64,000 bases of DNA from Hyphomicrobiales bacterium (GCA_900472575.1 UCIV01000010.1:310001-374000); one strand, 5' to 3'; positions 1-8,706 are shown, counted from the stretch's first letter. Notes: generated from the letters alone by a model not told the origin. Numbers and translations are program-made.

Positions 1-345
1 TCCAGGGGGCAAAAGATGGCCGGACAGGCACTTGGCCTGACCTTGCCGCAAACCTATCGTTACGTTCTTCTGCCTGTCGCCTATCGCATCGTCGTGCCGG
101 CTATCACATCGGAATTTCTGAGCTGCACCAAAAACACCTCGGTCGGCATTGCGATCGGTCTGGTGGAACTCACCGGTACCGCCCGCGCCATGCAGGAGAA
201 CACATTCCAGGTCTTCGAGGCTTTCGCAGCTGCAACGGTTCTATATCTGGCGCTCAACATGGTCATCGTTTTTGCCATGCGTTCTGTCGAGAAAGCGGCA
301 GTCATTCCGGGGCTCGGCAATCGTATCGCTGGACGGGGGCGCTGA
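1..345 (+). CDS. Amino acid ABC transporter permease, C-terminal part (5' end outside window)
   Basis: The reading frame is open from the first base, so this is the C-terminal ~114 residues of a gene that begins upstream of the window. It carries the cytoplasmic coupling loop of His/Glu/Gln-type permeases (Gly-Gln-x-Met-Ala-Gly-Gln-Ala-Leu-Gly-Leu, then LLPVAYRIVVPA), followed by two membrane-spanning stretches. Such proteins form a heterodimeric inner-membrane channel with a second permease, here the gene starting 1 base after this stop. The ATG at base 16 is internal to the coupling loop and should not be taken as the start. The family call is firm; the substrate is not readable. Confidence 0.85.
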   Translation, partial: SRGQKMAGQALGLTLPQTYRYVLLPVAYRIVVPAITSEFLSCTKNTSVGIAIGLVELTGTARAMQENTFQVFEAFAAATVLYLALNMVIVFAMRSVEKAAVIPGLGNRIAGRGR

Positions 346-346
346 G

Positions 347-1039
347 ATGCTGTCCGGTTTCGATTTTCAAACCATCGTCCACGCGCTTCCTTATCTGTTC
401 CTGACGGGTATGTCGTTCACGCTGACGCTGACGCTTTGCGCTACGATCGGCGGCATGATTTTCGGTACTCTGCTTGCGGTCATGCGACTTTCCGACAACC
501 GCATATTGTCAGTCATCGCCGGCGGCTACGTGAACCTGCTGCGATCGCTGCCGCTCGTGCTTGTCATTTTCTGGTTCTATTTCCTTGTGCCGTTCCTGGC
601 GCAGTGGCTGACAGGTTCGTCCAGCCCGGTCAGGATCGATCCATTCTGGTCGTCCGTGATCACCTTCACCCTGTTTGAGGCCTGCTATTTCTGCGAAATC
701 GTGCGCTCGGGCATTCAGTCGCTGCCGCGGGGACAAACGCTTGCCGCCAGCGCGCTCGGCATGACCGACCGGCAGGCGCTCTTCTACGTCATCCTGCCGC
801 AAGCGCTCAGAAACATGCTGCCGCTGATCCTGACGCAGACCATCATCCTCTTCCAGGACACATCGCTCGTCTACGTTCTCTCGATCACCGATTTCCTCGG
901 TGCCGCCGCCAAGATCGCACAGCGCGATGGCCGGCTGCTCGAAATGTATGTGTTCGCGGCAGTCGTCTATTTCATCATTTCCCTCATCGCGTCGCAGGCA
1001 GTCAGACGATTGCAGAAGCGTGTCGCGATCATTCGCTAG
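347..1039 (+). CDS. Amino acid ABC transporter permease (HisM/GltK type)
   Basis: A 230-residue inner-membrane permease of the polar amino acid uptake family. Hydrophobic helices occupy roughly residues 15-40, 50-80, 85-110 and 190-225. The EAA-type loop lies near residues 123-160 (LPRGQTLAASALGM, then ILPQALRNMLP) and would dock on the ATPase encoded next. The ATG at 347 is chosen because it follows the upstream stop by one base and gives the usual family length; the same frame is open upstream to 149, but that stretch overlaps the previous gene. It forms one transcription unit with the flanking permease and ATPase. The periplasmic binding protein must lie upstream of the window. Confidence 0.9.
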   Translation: MLSGFDFQTIVHALPYLFLTGMSFTLTLTLCATIGGMIFGTLLAVMRLSDNRILSVIAGGYVNLLRSLPLVLVIFWFYFLVPFLAQWLTGSSSPVRIDPFWSSVITFTLFEACYFCEIVRSGIQSLPRGQTLAASALGMTDRQALFYVILPQALRNMLPLILTQTIILFQDTSLVYVLSITDFLGAAAKIAQRDGRLLEMYVFAAVVYFIISLIASQAVRRLQKRVAIIR

Positions 1040-1048
1040 GGGCACTTC

Positions 1049-1783
1049 ATGAGCATGATTACACTTCGAGACATCAGCAAGACCTACGGAGATTTCCAGG
1101 TCCTGTCGCATTGCTCGACATGGGTTTCCAAGGGTGAGGTCGTGGTTGTCTGTGGTCCGTCGGGCTCGGGCAAGTCGACGCTGATCAAGACGATCAACGG
1201 GCTGGAGCCTATCGATAGTGGCGATATCATCGTCGACGGTACAACTGTCTCGGCGCCGACGACAAATCTCCCGCTTCTGCGGTCTAGGGTGGGGATGGTG
1301 TTCCAGCATTTCGAGCTTTTCCCGCATCTCAATATCCGTGAGAACCTGGCGCTTGCTCAGGTGAAGGTTCTGAAGCGATCGAAGGATGCTGCAATGGAGA
1401 AGGGCATGGCTCTGCTTGATCGCGTCGGTCTTGCCGCCCATGCGGAGAAATTTCCGGGTCAACTTTCCGGCGGCCAGCAGCAGCGTGTCGCCATCGCGCG
1501 GGCGCTTGCCATGGATCCCATCGCGATGCTGTTCGACGAGCCGACATCGGCACTCGATCCCGAGATGATCAACGAAGTGCTGGACGTGATGGTAGAACTT
1601 GCCCGTGACGGCATGACGATGATGGTCGTCACCCACGAGATGGGTTTTGCCCGCAAAGTGGCGAACCGCGTGATCTTCATGGATCGCGGCGAGATCGTCG
1701 AGGATGCCGATAAGGACGACTTCTTCGGCAAACCGCGCAGCGAAAGGGCACAGCAGTTCCTCTCCAAGATTCTCGTACACTGA
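1049..1783 (+). CDS. Amino acid ABC transporter ATP-binding protein (GlnQ/GltL type)
   Basis: A 244-residue ATPase that powers the two preceding permeases. Walker A (GPSGSGKST) is at about residues 36-44, the Q-loop follows near residue 90 ([10 protein letters not shown]), the signature LSGGQQQR at about 138-145, and Walker B with D-loop ([11 protein letters not shown]) at about 160-170. The switch histidine lies in VVTHEMGFA. The length and the HFELFPH motif are typical of the polar amino acid subfamily. It starts 9 bases after the permease stop and ends 5 bases before the next gene, so all are co-transcribed. Confidence 0.93.
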   Translation: MSMITLRDISKTYGDFQVLSHCSTWVSKGEVVVVCGPSGSGKSTLIKTINGLEPIDSGDIIVDGTTVSAPTTNLPLLRSRVGMVFQHFELFPHLNIRENLALAQVKVLKRSKDAAMEKGMALLDRVGLAAHAEKFPGQLSGGQQQRVAIARALAMDPIAMLFDEPTSALDPEMINEVLDVMVELARDGMTMMVVTHEMGFARKVANRVIFMDRGEIVEDADKDDFFGKPRSERAQQFLSKILVH

Positions 1784-1788
1784 CTGGC

Positions 1789-2964
1789 TTGAAAATGGAT
1801 ATCGACGTCTGGAACGAAAACGATCTACTGCAGGCGGCTGCGGAGAGAAGTTGGGTGTTGTCGCGTGAGCGCATCGTGCTTTATGCCGGCGCAAACCTTC
1901 CGAGCGAGGCAGCACAAAAGGCCTATTCCGCAGGTCTGAGCGCCTATCCTGCCATGGGGCCGAGTTTCGACAAGGAGCAGCCGGAGACCGATCTCGTTTC
2001 GCGATTGGAAGTGGCTGTTCGATCTGAAATTTGTGCGCTGTTTTCAGCCGAATGGGCGGAGCCACGGCTGCCAAGCTGCACGATCGCCAACATGGCGGTC
2101 TTCCATGCGTTCACAAAGCCGGGCGATCTTCTGCTTGCACCGTCCGCCGATCACGGCGGACACTTGAGCCAGCGTCGCGGTGGTACGCCTGATCTTGCCG
2201 GATTAGAAATCGAGGATCTGCCCTTCGATATGGAGAAATGCCGGCTTGACGCCGCTGCCGCTGCCGCTGCGATCCGCAAATCTGCGCCTGCCATGGTCAT
2301 GCTCGGTCGATCGGTGATGATCAAGCCGGATGAGCTTGCGCCGGTGGTTACTGCTGCCAAGGAGGTGGGAGCAAAGACTGTCTTCGATGCCTCGCATGTC
2401 TCGGGATTGATCGCGGGTGGAGCTTTTCCAAATCCGCTTTCACTTGGTGTCGATGTGATGACAAGCTCGACCTACAAGACGATTGCCGGTCGGCCGCATA
2501 GTATCATCGCAGGTCGTATTCGAGGCGATGGCGAAAAGCTCGCGGCCCTCATCGATCAGAAATTCCTCGCCAATTTTGATGCCGGCAAGCTACCCTCGTT
2601 CCTCTTGACGCTCCAGGAGACGCGCGCTGGCGTGAAAGCATATGCTGCGAGGGTTTGCCATAATTCGCAGGTTCTTGCGAATGCGTTACGCGAACTCGGC
2701 ATAGAGGTTATCGCTCCGTCAGAAGGCGAGCAGTTCACCCATCAAATTCTTTTGCCGCTCGCAGATCATCTCAATCCGCCGCAGGTGATGCAAGGTTTGG
2801 AAAAGCTTGGGATTCTGGTTGGTACGTGCAAAAATCCAATCTTGCCTGGCCGGCATGCGCTTAGGGTCGGCACGCAGTTCATAACGGCGCAAGGTTGCGA
2901 TAACGACTATCTTCATATGGTGGCCGAGAAGCTGGCCAAAGCTCTGGTCCATCTGTGTCTCTGA
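1789..2964 (+). CDS. Serine hydroxymethyltransferase-like PLP enzyme (atypical)
   Basis: A 391-residue fold-type I PLP enzyme resembling serine/2-methylserine hydroxymethyltransferases but shorter than usual GlyA (about 415-430). Recognisable blocks are ANMAVFHAFTKPGD, DHGGHL, an Asp-x-Ser-His-Val-Ser-Gly-Leu-Ile block near residue 200, and the PLP-lysine motif SSTYKTIAG with Lys about residue 230. The glycine-rich segment after the lysine and the YGG region of true GlyA are altered, so folate-dependent activity is doubtful. An aldolase or alpha-methylserine-type reaction is possible. The start is either TTG 1789 or ATG 1795; neither has a strong ribosome-binding site. Being last in an amino acid uptake operon, it probably acts on the imported compound or a derivative; this is inference. 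Confidence 0.75.
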   Translation: MKMDIDVWNENDLLQAAAERSWVLSRERIVLYAGANLPSEAAQKAYSAGLSAYPAMGPSFDKEQPETDLVSRLEVAVRSEICALFSAEWAEPRLPSCTIANMAVFHAFTKPGDLLLAPSADHGGHLSQRRGGTPDLAGLEIEDLPFDMEKCRLDAAAAAAAIRKSAPAMVMLGRSVMIKPDELAPVVTAAKEVGAKTVFDASHVSGLIAGGAFPNPLSLGVDVMTSSTYKTIAGRPHSIIAGRIRGDGEKLAALIDQKFLANFDAGKLPSFLLTLQETRAGVKAYAARVCHNSQVLANALRELGIEVIAPSEGEQFTHQILLPLADHLNPPQVMQGLEKLGILVGTCKNPILPGRHALRVGTQFITAQGCDNDYLHMVAEKLAKALVHLCL

Positions 2965-3325
2965 ATTTCGGCAGGTCTGGTTGGGCTCGTGGCATCTTTT
3001 GGAGGCGCACCTCGACTTTGGGCCATCGCGCGCCGGAATTACCTAGGCAAAGCTAAAGTTGGCGGGTCGTGAGCATGCGTTCCGTATGGTGCTGGATCAC
3101 GAAGCTGAACTTCCGTGTCTGTAGCGCTCGCAATGTTGGGCAATTAAGGTGTGAAGGCTTTGATGTTGCCTCTCTATGGTCTCCAGGCTTATGAGGTTGA
3201 TGTGCTTGCAAGATATCATACGCACTAGCCCATCGCGCGACATTGGCACAGCAGACGGTCCTTGGTCCATTGGACCGGGTGACACCTCATTAGGGCTCCG
3301 GCACCGAACAGGTTATGGGCTTCGT

Positions 3326-3559
3326 CTAATTGCCTTCGTTATCGATGTTGCCACCCTTCGCATCGTGGAGTGATGAGTGAGCCGGAGGGCACATGCGATT
3401 TTTTTCGCGATGTTCTGCGGCCGATCCTTCATGATCGACGTTGCACTAGTTGGTCGTCTCATGCCTCACTATTCCGATAGAGGCCTGATCGCCATTAAAG
3501 ATTGCCTTGCGTCGTTCGAAGGTATGAAAACCGCTTGCAAACGATTAATCCGTCGCTAA
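3326..3559 (+). pseudogene. Probable decayed IS3-family transposase (OrfB) fragment
   Basis: Two short pieces in different frames resemble the DDE core of IS3 transposases. Bases 3332-3370 encode AFVIDVATLRIVE followed by TGA; IS3 elements usually read AFVID-x-x-x-R-R-I-V-G-W, so the stop falls where the Trp codon is expected. About 100 bases on, in another frame, bases 3467-3484 encode HYSDRG, like the conserved HSDRGSQY block, followed by IKDCLASFEG, which resembles IK-x-x-x-L-A-E-A-G. The spacing is somewhat shorter than in intact elements and no terminal repeats were found. If correct, this is an old, frameshifted insertion scar. Confidence 0.38.
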
Positions 3560-3560
3560 C

Positions 3561-3578
3561 ATACCGATATATCGGGTA
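3561..3578. promoter_or_regulatory. GntR-type operator, copy 1 (SDR operon)
   Basis: A perfect 12-bp dyad CCGATATATCGG (3564-3575) sits inside the imperfect ATACCGATATATCGGGTA. It lies 36 bases before the TTG start of the SDR gene. The core CGATATATCG recurs before the GntR gene at 8891 and before the dipeptide-type ABC operon at 10849, which suggests a shared regulator. Confidence 0.65.
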
Positions 3579-3611
3579 ACGGGTCCGATGCAGGACCCAG
3601 GGAGTTTTTGA

Positions 3612-4349
3612 TTGACGACCACCCCCTACATGCTTCTGACCGGCGCCAGCCGCGGCATTGGTCACGCGACGGTCAAGCTGTTCATGGAGCATGGCTGGCG
3701 GATCCTGACGGTTTCGCGCCAGCCCTTTTCCGAGGAATGCCGCTGGCCGTCTGCCCGCGAAAGCCACATCCAGGCCGATCTCGCAGACCTATCGACGATC
3801 GATGCGCTTGCCGCGACAGTGCGTGAACGGTTGCCTGACGGGAAGCTCGCAGCGCTGGTAAACAATGCCGGGATTTCGCCCAAGGGACCGGGCGGCAGCC
3901 GCCTCGGTGTCGCGGAAACAGATGCAGAGACCTGGATGAAGGTCATGAACGTCAACCTCGTCTCTACGGCGCTTCTGGCGCGGGCGTTGTTGCCGGAACT
4001 AGAGGCCGCACAGGGATCGATCGTCAACGTTACCTCGATTGCCGGCTCCCGCGTGCACCCGTTTGCCGGTGTCGCCTATGCTGCGTCGAAGGCCGGGCTT
4101 GCTGCACTGACCCGCGAACTGGCGCATGAATTCGGTCCGCGTGGCATTCGCGCCAATGCGATTGCGCCGGGCGAGATCGCGACCTCGATCCTGTCGCCAG
4201 GCACCGACGAACTGGTCAAGGCCGAAGTGCCGCTTGGTCGGCTCGGCACGACCATCGAAGTTGCCAAGACCATCTATTTTCTCTGCACCGAACAATCGTC
4301 CTACATCAACGGTGCGGAAATCCACATCAACGGCGGACAACATGTCTGA
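3612..4349 (+). CDS. Short-chain dehydrogenase/reductase (SDR)
   Basis: A 245-residue classical SDR, a soluble NAD(P)-dependent oxidoreductase. The cofactor motif TGASRGIG is at residues 10-17, NNAG near 85, and the catalytic Ser142, Tyr156 and Lys160 are present (YAASK). The PG motif follows in AIAPGEIATS. The start is TTG at 3612, preceded by CCCAGGGAG at about 3595-3603; no in-frame ATG occurs before the nucleotide-binding strand. It is the first gene after operator copy 1 and leads a polyamine/opine-type ABC operon, so it probably oxidises or reduces a hydroxy or keto intermediate of the imported compound. The substrate is unknown. Confidence 0.85.
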   Translation: MTTTPYMLLTGASRGIGHATVKLFMEHGWRILTVSRQPFSEECRWPSARESHIQADLADLSTIDALAATVRERLPDGKLAALVNNAGISPKGPGGSRLGVAETDAETWMKVMNVNLVSTALLARALLPELEAAQGSIVNVTSIAGSRVHPFAGVAYAASKAGLAALTRELAHEFGPRGIRANAIAPGEIATSILSPGTDELVKAEVPLGRLGTTIEVAKTIYFLCTEQSSYINGAEIHINGGQHV

Positions 4350-4465
4350 CCCTGTCATCTAAGGATAGACGCAGGCCAACTGCGCACCCTGCTGGAGGAA
4401 ACGAAAGGATCCGTATCAACGTCCAAGGCCCAGGATAACAGTCCGGGCCCAATCAGGGGAACGAA

Positions 4466-5518
4466 ATGAAAAATCTCTTCAAGACCGCAGCCTTCGGCAT
4501 GTTCGCGCTTGCTTCCACGGCATTTATAGCGGGGCAGGCAAATGCACGCGACCTGACGATTGTCGGCTGGGGTGGCGTGGCGCAGGCGGCGCAGAGCGAC
4601 GTCTATTTCAAGCCGTTCTCGCAAAAGTCCGGCAAACCATTCCTGGAAGAAAGCTGGGACGGCGGTTACGGCGTTTTGCAGGCCAAGATGAAGGCCGGCG
4701 CTCCGAACTGGGACGTCGTGCAGGTCGAGGCCGAAGAGCTGGCGCTTGGTTGCGCCGATGGTCTTTACGAAAAGCTCGACTGGGACAAGATCGGCGTCAA
4801 GGACGAGTTCCTGCCGGAAGCCGTCAACGAGTGCGGTGCAGGCGTCTATTACTGGTCGCTGGCGATGGGATATGACGGCGACAAGCTCAAGGACGGCCCG
4901 AAAAACTGGGTCGATTTCTGGGATACGAAGAAGTTCCCGGGCAAGCGTTCGCTGCGCAAGGGCGCCAAATACAATCTCGAATTCGCGCTTCTGGCCGATG
5001 GCGTGAAGCCGGCGGAACTTTATGACGTCCTGTCGACCGATGAAGGCGTCAACCGCGCCTTCAAGAAGCTCGACGAGCTGAAGCCGAATATCGTCTGGTG
5101 GGAAGCCGGTGCGCAGCCGGTGCAGTATCTCGCATCCGGCGAAGTTTCCATCGCCGCGGTCTATAACGGCCGCGTCACCGGCATCAACAAGGCGGAAGGC
5201 AAGAATTTCAAGCTGGTCTGGCCGGAAAGCATGTATGCGATCGACAGCTGGGTGATCCTCAAGGGCGCCGAGAACAAGGATGCGGCGCTGGATTTCATCG
5301 CATTCGCGAGCCAGGCTGAAAATCAGGCCAAGCTGCCGCTGAAGGTGGATTACGGCATGCCGAACAAGAAGGCTGCTGCGACCATTCCGCCCGAAATCGA
5401 CGCCAACCTGCCGACCAACCCGGAAAACCTGAAAGAGGCGATCCCGCTCAATGTCGATTTCTGGATCGACAATTCCGAAGCGCTGACGGCACGCTTCAAC
5501 GCCTGGCTGGCGCAGTAA
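4466..5518 (+). CDS. Spermidine/putrescine-type ABC transporter substrate-binding protein
   Basis: A 350-residue periplasmic binding protein of the PotD class. A Sec signal peptide spans residues 1-27, ending in Ala-Asn-Ala before RDLTIVGWGG. The mature protein shows landmarks of the polyamine/opine group: the start strand TIVGWGG, a hinge segment with YYWSLAMGYD, and the SWVILKGAENKDAALDF block near residue 255-275. It delivers its ligand to the permease pair encoded at 6737-8706. It lies 116 bases after the SDR gene with a good ribosome-binding site (GGGGAACG). A strong stem-loop follows its stop codon. The exact ligand cannot be read; amino or guanidino compounds are plausible. Confidence 0.88.
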   Translation: MKNLFKTAAFGMFALASTAFIAGQANARDLTIVGWGGVAQAAQSDVYFKPFSQKSGKPFLEESWDGGYGVLQAKMKAGAPNWDVVQVEAEELALGCADGLYEKLDWDKIGVKDEFLPEAVNECGAGVYYWSLAMGYDGDKLKDGPKNWVDFWDTKKFPGKRSLRKGAKYNLEFALLADGVKPAELYDVLSTDEGVNRAFKKLDELKPNIVWWEAGAQPVQYLASGEVSIAAVYNGRVTGINKAEGKNFKLVWPESMYAIDSWVILKGAENKDAALDFIAFASQAENQAKLPLKVDYGMPNKKAAATIPPEIDANLPTNPENLKEAIPLNVDFWIDNSEALTARFNAWLAQ

Positions 5519-5539
5519 TCAAGCCATTTCCCGATGATC

Positions 5540-5570
5540 GGGAGGCCGCAGACATGCGGCCTCCCTCTTT
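5540..5570 (+). terminator. Stem-loop after the binding-protein gene (attenuator or 3' stabiliser)
   Basis: A perfect 11-bp stem GGGAGGCCGCA / TGCGGCCTCCC with a GACA loop spans 5540-5565 and is followed by CTCTTT. It lies inside the operon between binding protein and ATPase, where such hairpins usually reduce downstream expression and protect the upstream mRNA. Confidence 0.7.
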
Positions 5571-5657
5571 AGCCGACATAAAACGGATGGATACGGCCCG
5601 CCAGATGAGCGCGACCGATCGGCTAACCGTATCCAGCGACTGAAAAAGGGGAATGGC

Positions 5658-6740
5658 GTGGCCGAATTCCGCATACGCTTCGATGGCGTCAGCAAATATT
5701 ACGGACAGCAATGCGTAGTCGACAAGTTGAGGCTGGATATCGAGAAGGGCGAGTTCGTCAGTCTTCTCGGGCCATCGGGATCGGGCAAGACGACGCTTCT
5801 GATGATGCTGGCCGGCTTCGAGACTGCAACTGAAGGCCAGATCCTCGTCGACGGCTACAGGGTCAATGACGTACCGTCGCACAAGCGCGACATGGGTGTC
5901 GTGTTTCAGAACTACGCGCTCTTTCCGCATATGACCGTCGGCGCCAATGTCGCCTTTCCGCTGCAGATGCGGGGGATTTCCAGGGCTGAAATCGCGAACC
6001 GTGTAAAGACGGCACTCGACATGGTGCAGCTCGGTGCATTGTCGGAGCGCAAGCCGTCGCAGCTTTCCGGTGGCCAGCAGCAGCGCGTGGCGCTTGCCCG
6101 TGCGCTCGTCTTCGAGCCGCGCGTGGTGCTGATGGACGAGCCGCTCGGTGCACTCGACAAGAACCTGCGCGAACAGATGCAGCTCGATATCCGCGCGCTG
6201 CATCAGCGGCTCGGGCTGACGATCGTGTTCGTCACCCATGATCAGGGCGAGGCGCTGACGATGTCCGACCGGATTGCCGTGTTCAACAAGGGCAAGATCG
6301 AGCAGATCGGCACGCCGCGTCAGGTCTATGACGAGCCGGCGACACGTTTCGTGGCTGAATTCATCGGCGAGACGAACCTGATCGACGGCACGGTGGAGAC
6401 GGTTGAGCCGGCATCCGCCGTGATCCGCCTGAACGGCGGTGATGTGGTGCGTGTCGCCGGCTCCGGTGGTTTGGCGGCAGGGCAGGGTGTCTCGGTGTCG
6501 CTTCGACCGGAACGGCTTTCGCTGACGGACGGCCTGAGCAACAATGCAGGCCTGCCGGACAATGCCATTTCCGCGATCGTGACGGACTGTGTCTATCAGG
6601 GTGACCATCTGCGTGTGCAGCTCGCTGGTCCCGCGGACGCATCTTATGTCGTGCGCCTCGACCGCAGGTCGCCGGAGCCGCAGCGCGGCGCTCAGGTCAC
6701 GGCGTTTTTCAGCCCCGAGGATTGCAAGGTGATTGCATGA
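5658..6740 (+). CDS. Polyamine-type ABC transporter ATP-binding protein (PotA-like)
   Basis: A 360-residue ATPase. Walker A (GPSGSGKTT) is near residues 38-46, the Q-loop in VFQNYALFPHMTV, the signature LSGGQQQR near 135-142, and Walker B in VLMDEPLGALD near 157-167. The C-terminal ~80 residues form the TOBE regulatory domain of CUT1/polyamine ATPases (LRPERLSL). The start is GTG at 5658, with AAAGGGGAA just upstream; the ATG at 5653 is in another frame. The last codons overlap the permease start in an ATGA arrangement, showing translational coupling. Confidence 0.92.
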   Translation: MAEFRIRFDGVSKYYGQQCVVDKLRLDIEKGEFVSLLGPSGSGKTTLLMMLAGFETATEGQILVDGYRVNDVPSHKRDMGVVFQNYALFPHMTVGANVAFPLQMRGISRAEIANRVKTALDMVQLGALSERKPSQLSGGQQQRVALARALVFEPRVVLMDEPLGALDKNLREQMQLDIRALHQRLGLTIVFVTHDQGEALTMSDRIAVFNKGKIEQIGTPRQVYDEPATRFVAEFIGETNLIDGTVETVEPASAVIRLNGGDVVRVAGSGGLAAGQGVSVSLRPERLSLTDGLSNNAGLPDNAISAIVTDCVYQGDHLRVQLAGPADASYVVRLDRRSPEPQRGAQVTAFFSPEDCKVIA

Positions 6741-7921
6741 TGAGCGGCAAGAGCTTTCTGCAGAAAAGCGGGCCGTTTCTTCTGGTCGCTCCGCTTTTCC
6801 TGTTTATCTGCCTGTTCTTCATCTGGCCGCTCGGCTCCGTGCTGACGCAATCGGTTTCGGACAATGCGGTAGCGCGGCTCTTGCCGGAGACCGCCAAGGT
6901 CGCCTCCTCCTGGGATGGAGAAAGCGCCCCGGGCGAAGACCTGCAGGCGGCATTCGTGACCGATCTGCGCGCCGCAACCGACGAACAGGCCGTCGGTGAC
7001 ATGGTACGCCGCCTGAACAGCGCCCAATCCGGCTTCCGGACGCTGATGAGCAAGACGCTGAGGGCTGTGCAGGAGACGCCGGAAGGCTTGATCGACCTCG
7101 TCGCACTCGACAGGAAATGGAGCCAGCCGCAATATTGGAAGGCGATTACCGATGCGCTTTCGCCGACGACCGATCGCTATCTTCTCGCCGCCGTCGACCT
7201 GATGCGAAACGATGCCGGTGAAATCGTTTCACAGCCACCCGAGCAGACGATCAACGTGGCGATCTTCGGGCGGACATTCTGGATTTCCGCGACAGTCACA
7301 ATCTTCTGCGTGCTGCTCGGTTATCCCTATGCGCTGCTGATCACGGTTGCGACCGGCTGGAAAAAGCAGGCACTGCTGGCAGCCGTGTTGTTGCCGCTCT
7401 GGACCTCGCTTCTGGTGCGCACTGCCGCATGGTTCATCCTGCTGCAGGAACAGGGGCTGATCAATTCGGCCCTGATGGATCTCAACATCATCGCCGGTCC
7501 GCTGGCGCTGATCTTCAACCGCACCGGGGTGATCATCGCGATGACGCATGTGTCTTTGCCGATGATGGTGCTGCCGATCTACAGCGTGCTCCTGACCATT
7601 CCGAAGAATCTGATGCCGGCGGCGGCCTCGCTCGGGGCGCATCCGCTCAGAGCCTTCGTTCGGGTGCTGCTGCCGCTCAGCTTTGGCGGCATTGCCGCCG
7701 GCTCGCTGCTCGTCTTCATGTCGGCGATCGGATATTACATCACGCCGGCGCTGATCGGCGGGGCGGGTGATCAGATGATCAGTTCCTTCATCGCCTTTCA
7801 TGCCCAGAATTCCGGAAACTGGGGCATGGCGAGTGCGCTCGGCATCGTGCTGCTTGTCGTCACCATCATTCTTTATGCCGTCTATGACCGGCTCGCCACC
7901 CAGCGGGAAAGGAGCGCCTGA
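6737..7921 (+). CDS. Polyamine-type ABC permease with a long periplasmic insertion (PotB-like)
   Basis: A 394-residue inner-membrane permease. PotB proteins are usually about 280-300 residues. The extra length is a ~130-residue hydrophilic segment between the first helix (about residues 12-35) and the second (about 170-190), predicted to lie in the periplasm. The remaining core is normal, with helices in FWISATVTIFCVLLGYPYAL and onward, and the coupling loop AASLGAHPLRAFVRVLLP near residue 295-310. ATG 6737 overlaps the upstream stop as ATGA; an ATG at 6740 is also possible. It pairs with the next permease, which it overlaps by one base. Confidence 0.88.
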   Translation: MMSGKSFLQKSGPFLLVAPLFLFICLFFIWPLGSVLTQSVSDNAVARLLPETAKVASSWDGESAPGEDLQAAFVTDLRAATDEQAVGDMVRRLNSAQSGFRTLMSKTLRAVQETPEGLIDLVALDRKWSQPQYWKAITDALSPTTDRYLLAAVDLMRNDAGEIVSQPPEQTINVAIFGRTFWISATVTIFCVLLGYPYALLITVATGWKKQALLAAVLLPLWTSLLVRTAAWFILLQEQGLINSALMDLNIIAGPLALIFNRTGVIIAMTHVSLPMMVLPIYSVLLTIPKNLMPAAASLGAHPLRAFVRVLLPLSFGGIAAGSLLVFMSAIGYYITPALIGGAGDQMISSFIAFHAQNSGNWGMASALGIVLLVVTIILYAVYDRLATQRERSA

Positions 7922-8706
7922 TGCCGGCCAAAACACTGCAATGGCTCTTCGGAGCGCTGATGGCGGCATTCCTGATCGTTCCGCTTCTGGTCATGATGCC
8001 GCTTGCCTTCACTTCGAGCCTGCTTCTCGTCTATCCGATACCGTCATTCTCGTTTCGCTGGTTCGTCGAGCTGTTTACCCTGCCTGTCTGGCAAAGGGCG
8101 ATCGTCAACAGCCTGATCATCGGTTTCGGAACCACGGCGCTGGCGACGGTGCTCGGCGTGCTGGCGGCACTCGGTCTGCGCCGGCGGTTGCCGATGATCG
8201 GCGGCGTGATCCGCACGCTGTTCATGCTGCCGATGGTGGTGCCAGCGGTGGTGCTCGGCATCGGCATGCAGATCCTCCTGGCGCGTATCGGGCTTGCCAA
8301 TACGCATCTGGCGGTGATCATCGCGCATACGGTCGTGGCGGTGCCCTTCGTTATCGTCAGCGTTTCCGGATCGCTAGCAGGCATCGACAGGCGGGTGGAG
8401 CTTGCCGCGGCAAGTCTTGGTGCTTCGCCGCAAAGGGTATTCGGCAAGGTGACCCTGCCGCTTGCCATGCCCGGCATCCTCACCGGCGCGGTTCTGGCAT
8501 TTGCGACGTCGCTGGACGAGGTGGTGCTGACGCTGTTCGTCGCCGGGCCGAACCAGAGAACGCTGGCGCGCCAGATGTTTTCCACCATTCGCGACAATAT
8601 CAGCCCGGCGATCGCCGCCGCGGCCTTCCTGTTCATCTTCGGCACCCTGCTGCTTGCTGCCGTGGTGTTGATCGTCCGGCGAAAAAAGGAGGTGGCTGCG
8701 ATCTAG
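7921..8706 (+). CDS. Polyamine-type ABC permease (PotC-like)
   Basis: A 261-residue permease with about six transmembrane helices and the coupling loop LAAASLGASPQRVFGKVTLP at roughly residues 160-180. Length and the late motif TSLDEVVLTLFVAGP are typical of PotC and opine-type partners. The start codon shares its A with the upstream TGA. It is the last gene of the 3612-8706 operon; no clear Rho-independent terminator was seen before the GntR gene. Confidence 0.9.
   Translation: MPAKTLQWLFGALMAAFLIVPLLVMMPLAFTSSLLLVYPIPSFSFRWFVELFTLPVWQRAIVNSLIIGFGTTALATVLGVLAALGLRRRLPMIGGVIRTLFMLPMVVPAVVLGIGMQILLARIGLANTHLAVIIAHTVVAVPFVIVSVSGSLAGIDRRVELAAASLGASPQRVFGKVTLPLAMPGILTGAVLAFATSLDEVVLTLFVAGPNQRTLARQMFSTIRDNISPAIAAAAFLFIFGTLLLAAVVLIVRRKKEVAAI

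Larger units (their letters stand above)
2965..3611. other. Intergenic region without an intact gene (647 bp)
   Basis: No open frame here looks like a functional protein. The middle and right part (about 3326-3559) has weak IS3-type transposase echoes, listed separately. The last 50 bases hold the CGATATATCG operator and the promoter-proximal region of the SDR operon. No convincing terminator for the upstream amino acid operon was found. Confidence 0.6.

Noticed and set aside
509-2074. 521-codon minus-strand open frame across the amino acid transporter genes
   Set aside because: It overlaps two firmly identified plus-strand genes and its translation is low-complexity Arg/His/Asp-rich.
4350-4465. 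Possible riboswitch or regulatory RNA before the PotD-like gene
   Set aside because: GC-rich pairing segments are present, but no conserved riboswitch core could be recognised.
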